From the NCBI GenBank assembly GCA_012517635.1, contig JAAYUP010000440.1, positions 1 through 5,741 on the forward strand: a stretch of 5,741 nucleotides of DNA, given 5' to 3'. Shown here piece after piece: positions 4,031-5,741 of this stretch. The stretch is from Candidatus Atribacter alterifermentans. Its GTDB lineage: Bacteria > Atribacterota > Atribacteria > Atribacterales > Atribacteraceae. Made by a program: the position numbers and the translations under genes. The notes beneath the pieces were generated by a model. It saw only the letters and a list, made by a program, of their open reading frames with translations, made no database searches and was not told the DNA's origin. How positions within the stretch are numbered: the stretch's first letter is position 1; each line of letters opens with the position of its first letter.

Positions 4031-5443
4031 TCATTCCGCTAATTTTCCAAAGCGATGGATAATCGCTAAAGCGGGATCTACTGGAACTTTTGCTCGCTGA
4101 ATATTTTTTGGAATATGAATAAGAGGTGTTTTCCTGATCGTTTTACCCTCAAATTGTGGCAACCATTGTTTTTCTGCTTCCAACATCTCACTCGCCATTT
4201 CTCGTATTTCATTTAGATTCAATACAGCTCCTGTTAAGGGGTCCATTGCACAAGCTTGGACAACTGCTTCTGGGTCGCCATTTTTAGCTGCAAGGACAGC
4301 TAAGCGCTGAACATTAATATTAGTCATGTTTAAAGCAGCACATTGAGGCGGAAGATCTCCAACAATGGTTTTGTTCAATCCATTTTCATCGGCATATATA
4401 GGACCTTCAGTACAACAGTCATTAGGAAGGTTCGGAATCATCCCATCATTCCGAATATTTCCGTTAAACTTAAAAGGTTTCCGCTTTTCTGCGGCTTCAA
4501 TAATATAAGAACCGTATTCGACGCTTCGAGGCGGTAATTTAGTCGACTCATCTGAAAGGACGTCCTTTTGACTATATTTATCAGCAACATGTGCACACCA
4601 TTTATAATAAGCCCCGGACTCTCCACCAAAATCAGGTTCATCACAATAAATATCAAGTGACTTCTGGTTTTTACGGAACCATGGAACGTATTCTGAAAGA
4701 TGACCGGTTGATTCTGTCATGAAATATCCGAATTGACGTAATACCTCACCACGAACTTTTTCATTCACGTAGTATTCTGGTTGCTCGAATCTATCTTTCA
4801 GAATAGGATACAGATCTTGACCATTTCTTTCCAATTTGAGAAACCAAGCCATATGATTAATCCCGGCACAAATATAGTCAATTTCTTCTTTTGGAACACC
4901 GACATACCCTGAAATGAGATCTAATGTGGTTTGAACACCATGACATAACCCAACAAATTTAACTTTGGTTTCTCCCAATGCCCAACAAACCATTGCCATT
5001 GGATTAACATAATTCAACAATAATGCTTTCGGACAAAGCTCTTCCATGTCTTTTGCTAAATCAAGAATAACGGGAATGCTTCTTAATGCACGGAAAATTC
5101 CACCTGGACCTAAAGTATCACCAATACATTGATCAACTCCAAATTTTTTAGGAATTTTCCAATCGTACTCGAATGCTTTGACCCCGCCTACCTGAAATGT
5201 CGAAATAACATAATCGGCTCCTTTTAATGCCTCACGACTATTTGTAATTGTGTACACTTCTGTTGGTAAACTATTCTCATGAATTACACGGTTTGCAAAA
5301 TTATTAACTTTTGAAATATTCCGTTCACTTGGAGCCATTAGAGCGAAGACGGTATCTTCTAATCCATCAGTAGCCATTATATCCAGCATCAATGTTTTAC
5401 AAAAAACAATACTTCCAGCTCCAATAATTGCTACTTTTCTCAT
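4031..5443 (-). CDS. Glycoside hydrolase family 4 alpha-glycosidase (MelA-like scaffold, CHGV signature)
   Basis: Cytoplasmic NAD+- and Mn2+-dependent glycosidase of family GH4, which cleaves by a redox-assisted elimination rather than classical hydrolysis. It has 470 residues (E. coli MelA 451). Visible motifs are the nucleotide-binding loop IIGAGSIVF (6-14), GDTLGPGGIFRALRSIP (108-124) with the presumed catalytic Asp109, LLNYVNPMAM (142-151), GLCHGVQ (165-171), CAGINHMAW (192-200) and GNIRNDGMIPNLPNDCC (328-344). Cys167 and His197 are the expected metal ligands. Much of this matches alpha-galactosidase MelA, but MelA-type enzymes carry CHSV; CHG is the signature reported for alpha-glucuronidases. 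The acidic residue normally found after the second beta strand of the Rossmann fold (LMDID) is Ala37 here. Start ATG 5441-5443 has a weak purine run AAGGGGGA upstream. GH4 membership is firm; alpha-galactoside or alpha-uronide specificity is open. Confidence 0.92.
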   Translation of the reverse strand: MRKVAIIGAGSIVFCKTLMLDIMATDGLEDTVFALMAPSERNISKVNNFANRVIHENSLPTEVYTITNSREALKGADYVISTFQVGGVKAFEYDWKIPKKFGVDQCIGDTLGPGGIFRALRSIPVILDLAKDMEELCPKALLLNYVNPMAMVCWALGETKVKFVGLCHGVQTTLDLISGYVGVPKEEIDYICAGINHMAWFLKLERNGQDLYPILKDRFEQPEYYVNEKVRGEVLRQFGYFMTESTGHLSEYVPWFRKNQKSLDIYCDEPDFGGESGAYYKWCAHVADKYSQKDVLSDESTKLPPRSVEYGSYIIEAAEKRKPFKFNGNIRNDGMIPNLPNDCCTEGPIYADENGLNKTIVGDLPPQCAALNMTNINVQRLAVLAAKNGDPEAVVQACAMDPLTGAVLNLNEIREMASEMLEAEKQWLPQFEGKTIRKTPLIHIPKNIQRAKVPVDPALAIIHRFGKLAE

Positions 5444-5535
5444 GATTTTACCATTTCCCCCTTTTTAACTTTTTAATTAATGAATACGAATATAAGTAAA
5501 TATTGAAGAGTGTTTTATTATTCTTTTTTATAGAA

Positions 5536-5548
5536 CACCTCCTTTTTT
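5536..5548 (-). other. Orphan Shine-Dalgarno-like sequence in the GH4 leader
   Basis: The - strand reads AAAAAAGGAGGTG, a near-perfect ribosome-binding site. No ATG, GTG or TTG follows at a usable distance and the frames downstream close at once. It may be a remnant of a lost gene start, or a regulatory or standby site in the leader. Confidence 0.45.
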
Positions 5549-5601
5549 CCCTTTTTTACGGTTTTCTCTTACAAAGAATATCTCTATAACAACTATTATT
5601 T

Positions 5602-5631
5602 ATTATACTCAATTTTTGGTTCTTCTCCCAA
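5602..5631 (-). promoter_or_regulatory. Probable sigma-70-type promoter of the GH4 gene
   Basis: On the - strand, TTGGGA (5626-5631) and a perfect TATAAT (5602-5607) are separated by 18 nt. Transcription would start near 5594-5596 and give a leader of about 150 nt. The leader holds the orphan Shine-Dalgarno and A/T-rich sequence, but no recognisable riboswitch or LacI-type operator. Confidence 0.5.
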
Positions 5632-5658
5632 ATACTTGATAAAAAAGTCAAATAAAAA

Positions 5659-5741
5659 TGGACACCGCTTGCTTTTCTGGATACAGTATTTGTATCAGCA
5701 AAACCAGTCCAGAGGAGGCAAAGCGATGTCCCAGATACAGC
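5659..5741 (+). mobile_element. Putative left end of an insertion sequence
   Basis: From TGGACACC (about 5659) the sequence becomes less AT-rich than the preceding leader. It contains a short dyad, GATACA (5680-5685) with TGTATC (5691-5696), and leads within 67 nt to a strongly ribosome-bound start codon. A compact leader with repeats and a transposase start fits the left end of an IS21-like or similar element. The other end is outside the window, so neither terminal repeats nor target duplication can be checked. Confidence 0.4.
5726..5741 (+). CDS. First codons of an unidentified gene, possibly a transposase
   Basis: ATG 5726 follows AGAGGAGG (5711-5718) with a 7-nt spacer, an ideal ribosome-binding site. 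Only MSQIQ is readable before the window ends. IS21-type IstA proteins commonly begin with short openings of this kind ahead of a helix-turn-helix, but five residues cannot identify a family. The gene is divergent from GH4 and is probably not part of the sugar locus. Confidence 0.55.

Noticed and set aside
4343..4656. Short open frames on both strands inside GH4 (4343-4537 + and 4438-4656 -)
   Set aside because: Both lie within the conserved GH4 coding sequence in other frames.
5444..5601. Riboswitch in the long GH4 leader
   Set aside because: The leader is almost entirely A/T-rich with no conserved aptamer-like core or stable helices visible.

Overview
This is an AT-rich window holding most of a sugar-utilisation locus. 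In order it contains the 3' end of a sugar ABC-transporter ATPase gene, its RbsC-type permease, its periplasmic sugar-binding protein and a LacI-family regulator, all on the + strand. A convergent glycoside hydrolase family 4 (GH4) alpha-glycosidase follows on the - strand. At the right edge lie a few codons of a further gene on the + strand, probably the left end of an insertion sequence. The host looks like a fermentative, AT-rich bacterium with an outer membrane: the binding protein has a Sec signal peptide but no lipobox cysteine, as expected for a soluble periplasmic protein. The mix of a CUT2 transporter, a GH4 enzyme and this repeat style would fit Atribacterota, Thermotogota or similar lineages. 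That placement is an impression from gene style and was not tested.

Layout. 1-187 is the ATPase C-terminus, overlapping by 20 nt a permease gene that starts at TTG 168 and ends at 1145. A 112-nt gap carries an A/T hairpin and leads to the binding-protein gene (1258-2304, start corrected to the second ATG by Shine-Dalgarno spacing). 2305-2533 is a leader with a weak promoter candidate and short palindromes, followed by lacI (2534-3559). 3560-4030 is a 471-nt convergent intergenic region packed with secondary structure: an A/T palindrome, two GC-rich hairpins, and a roughly 200-bp nested palindrome of four repeat units. 4031-5443 is the GH4 gene on the - strand. 5444-5725 holds its long leader, a good sigma-70-type promoter (- strand, 5602-5631) and an orphan Shine-Dalgarno sequence. 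From about 5659 the sequence changes character and a well-formed Shine-Dalgarno leads to a start codon at 5726.

How it works together (inference). The transporter would import a sugar or sugar acid, the LacI protein would sense it or a product, and the GH4 enzyme would hydrolyse the related alpha-glycoside in the cytoplasm. The substrate is open. GH4 carries the signature CHGV: the third residue is that reported for alpha-glucuronidases, while the overall scaffold looks most like alpha-galactosidase MelA. The binding-protein pocket differs from ribose-binding protein at most ligand-contact positions.

The most unusual material is non-coding: the mirrored 52-bp-period repeat cluster between the convergent genes, whose stems change sequence while keeping pairing, and an imperfect inverted repeat that brackets the binding-protein gene. 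I see no clearly new multi-gene system; these DNA/RNA structures are the best candidates for something undescribed.
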